Below, piece after piece: positions 16,562 through 16,610 of a stretch of DNA of 16,610 nt. Position 1 is the stretch's first letter. Every line of letters begins with the position of its first letter. Source of the DNA: an uncultured Collinsella sp. GTDB lineage: Bacteria > Actinomycetota > Coriobacteriia > Coriobacteriales > Coriobacteriaceae. The position numbers and the translations under genes are program-made. Below the pieces are notes generated by a model. That model searched no databases. It saw nothing but the letters and a program-made list of their open reading frames with translations, and was not told the origin of the DNA. The stretch is taken from positions 1 through 16,610 of the forward strand of contig UQIQ01000048.1 of NCBI GenBank assembly GCA_900541185.1. The letters run 5' to 3'.

Positions 16562-16610
16562 CTGTCTCTTATACACATCTCCGAGCCCACGAGACTCGAC
16601 GTCATCTCGT
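16562..16610. other. Illumina Nextera adapter at contig end (artefact)
   Basis: CTGTCTCTTATACACATCT (16562-16580) is the Tn5 mosaic-end sequence of Nextera libraries; CCGAGCCCACGAGAC (16581-16595) completes the read adapter; TCGACGTC (16596-16603) has the position and length of an i7 index; ATCTCGT (16604-16610) is the start of the P7 oligonucleotide. All parts are in the exact order of a read-through adapter, so this is not genomic DNA and should be trimmed. Confidence 0.98.

Noticed and set aside
16364..16576. A 70-codon open frame on the - strand beginning MYKRQ
   Set aside because: Its start codon and first residues come from the adapter, and the rest is antisense to the second kinase.

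Overview
The window is a GC-rich, densely coded stretch of a bacterial chromosome, most likely from an anaerobic gut actinobacterium of the Coriobacteriia, with Collinsella a plausible genus. That placement is an inference from the coding style, from a single-chain pyruvate:ferredoxin oxidoreductase of anaerobic type, from carbamate kinase and from the Gly/Ala/Val-rich proteins; no rRNA or other marker gene is present to prove it. The right end is not chromosomal: the last 49 bases match an Illumina Nextera adapter with an index and the start of P7, so the window ends at the edge of a draft contig.

Layout, left to right. Bases 1-490 hold no convincing gene and lead into nifJ (491-4030, + strand), which encodes a complete 1179-residue pyruvate:ferredoxin (flavodoxin) oxidoreductase. 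A strong terminator hairpin follows, nested inside a second, longer inverted repeat (4041-4165). A comparatively AT-rich intergenic stretch rich in short palindromes (about 4210-4685) precedes arcC, carbamate kinase (4686-5648). An intrinsic terminator and an 85-bp REP-like palindrome separate arcC from a convergent gene for a membrane-anchored C39-like cysteine peptidase (5837-6838, - strand). A divergent 355-bp gap then leads to an APC-family amino acid permease (7194-8645) and a COG1228-type metal-dependent amidohydrolase (8777-10054), probably one transcription unit ending in a terminator at 10113-10137.

The right third carries envelope and signalling genes, all on the + strand: a LytS-type sensor histidine kinase (10173-11558) with its LytTR response regulator (11597-12331), a zinc-dependent phospholipase C-like protein (12424-13368), an MFS transporter of the UMF1/Atg22-like group (13470-14729), a GT-A fold glycosyltransferase (14901-16088) and, overlapping it by four bases, the start of a second LytS-like kinase that resembles the first and is cut off by the adapter.

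How the genes may work together: NifJ and ArcC fit fermentative energy metabolism (acetyl-CoA plus reduced ferredoxin, and ATP from carbamoyl phosphate). The permease/amidohydrolase pair looks like uptake and hydrolysis of an amino-acid-like compound of unknown identity. nifJ, the permease and the amidohydrolase contain no TTA, CTA or TCA codon at all, which suggests high expression. I found no CRISPR array, tRNA, rRNA, transposase or phage gene. The most unusual material is non-coding: the double-layer inverted repeat after nifJ, the REP-like palindrome after arcC and several hairpins in gene leaders. I do not see strong evidence for a new multi-gene system.
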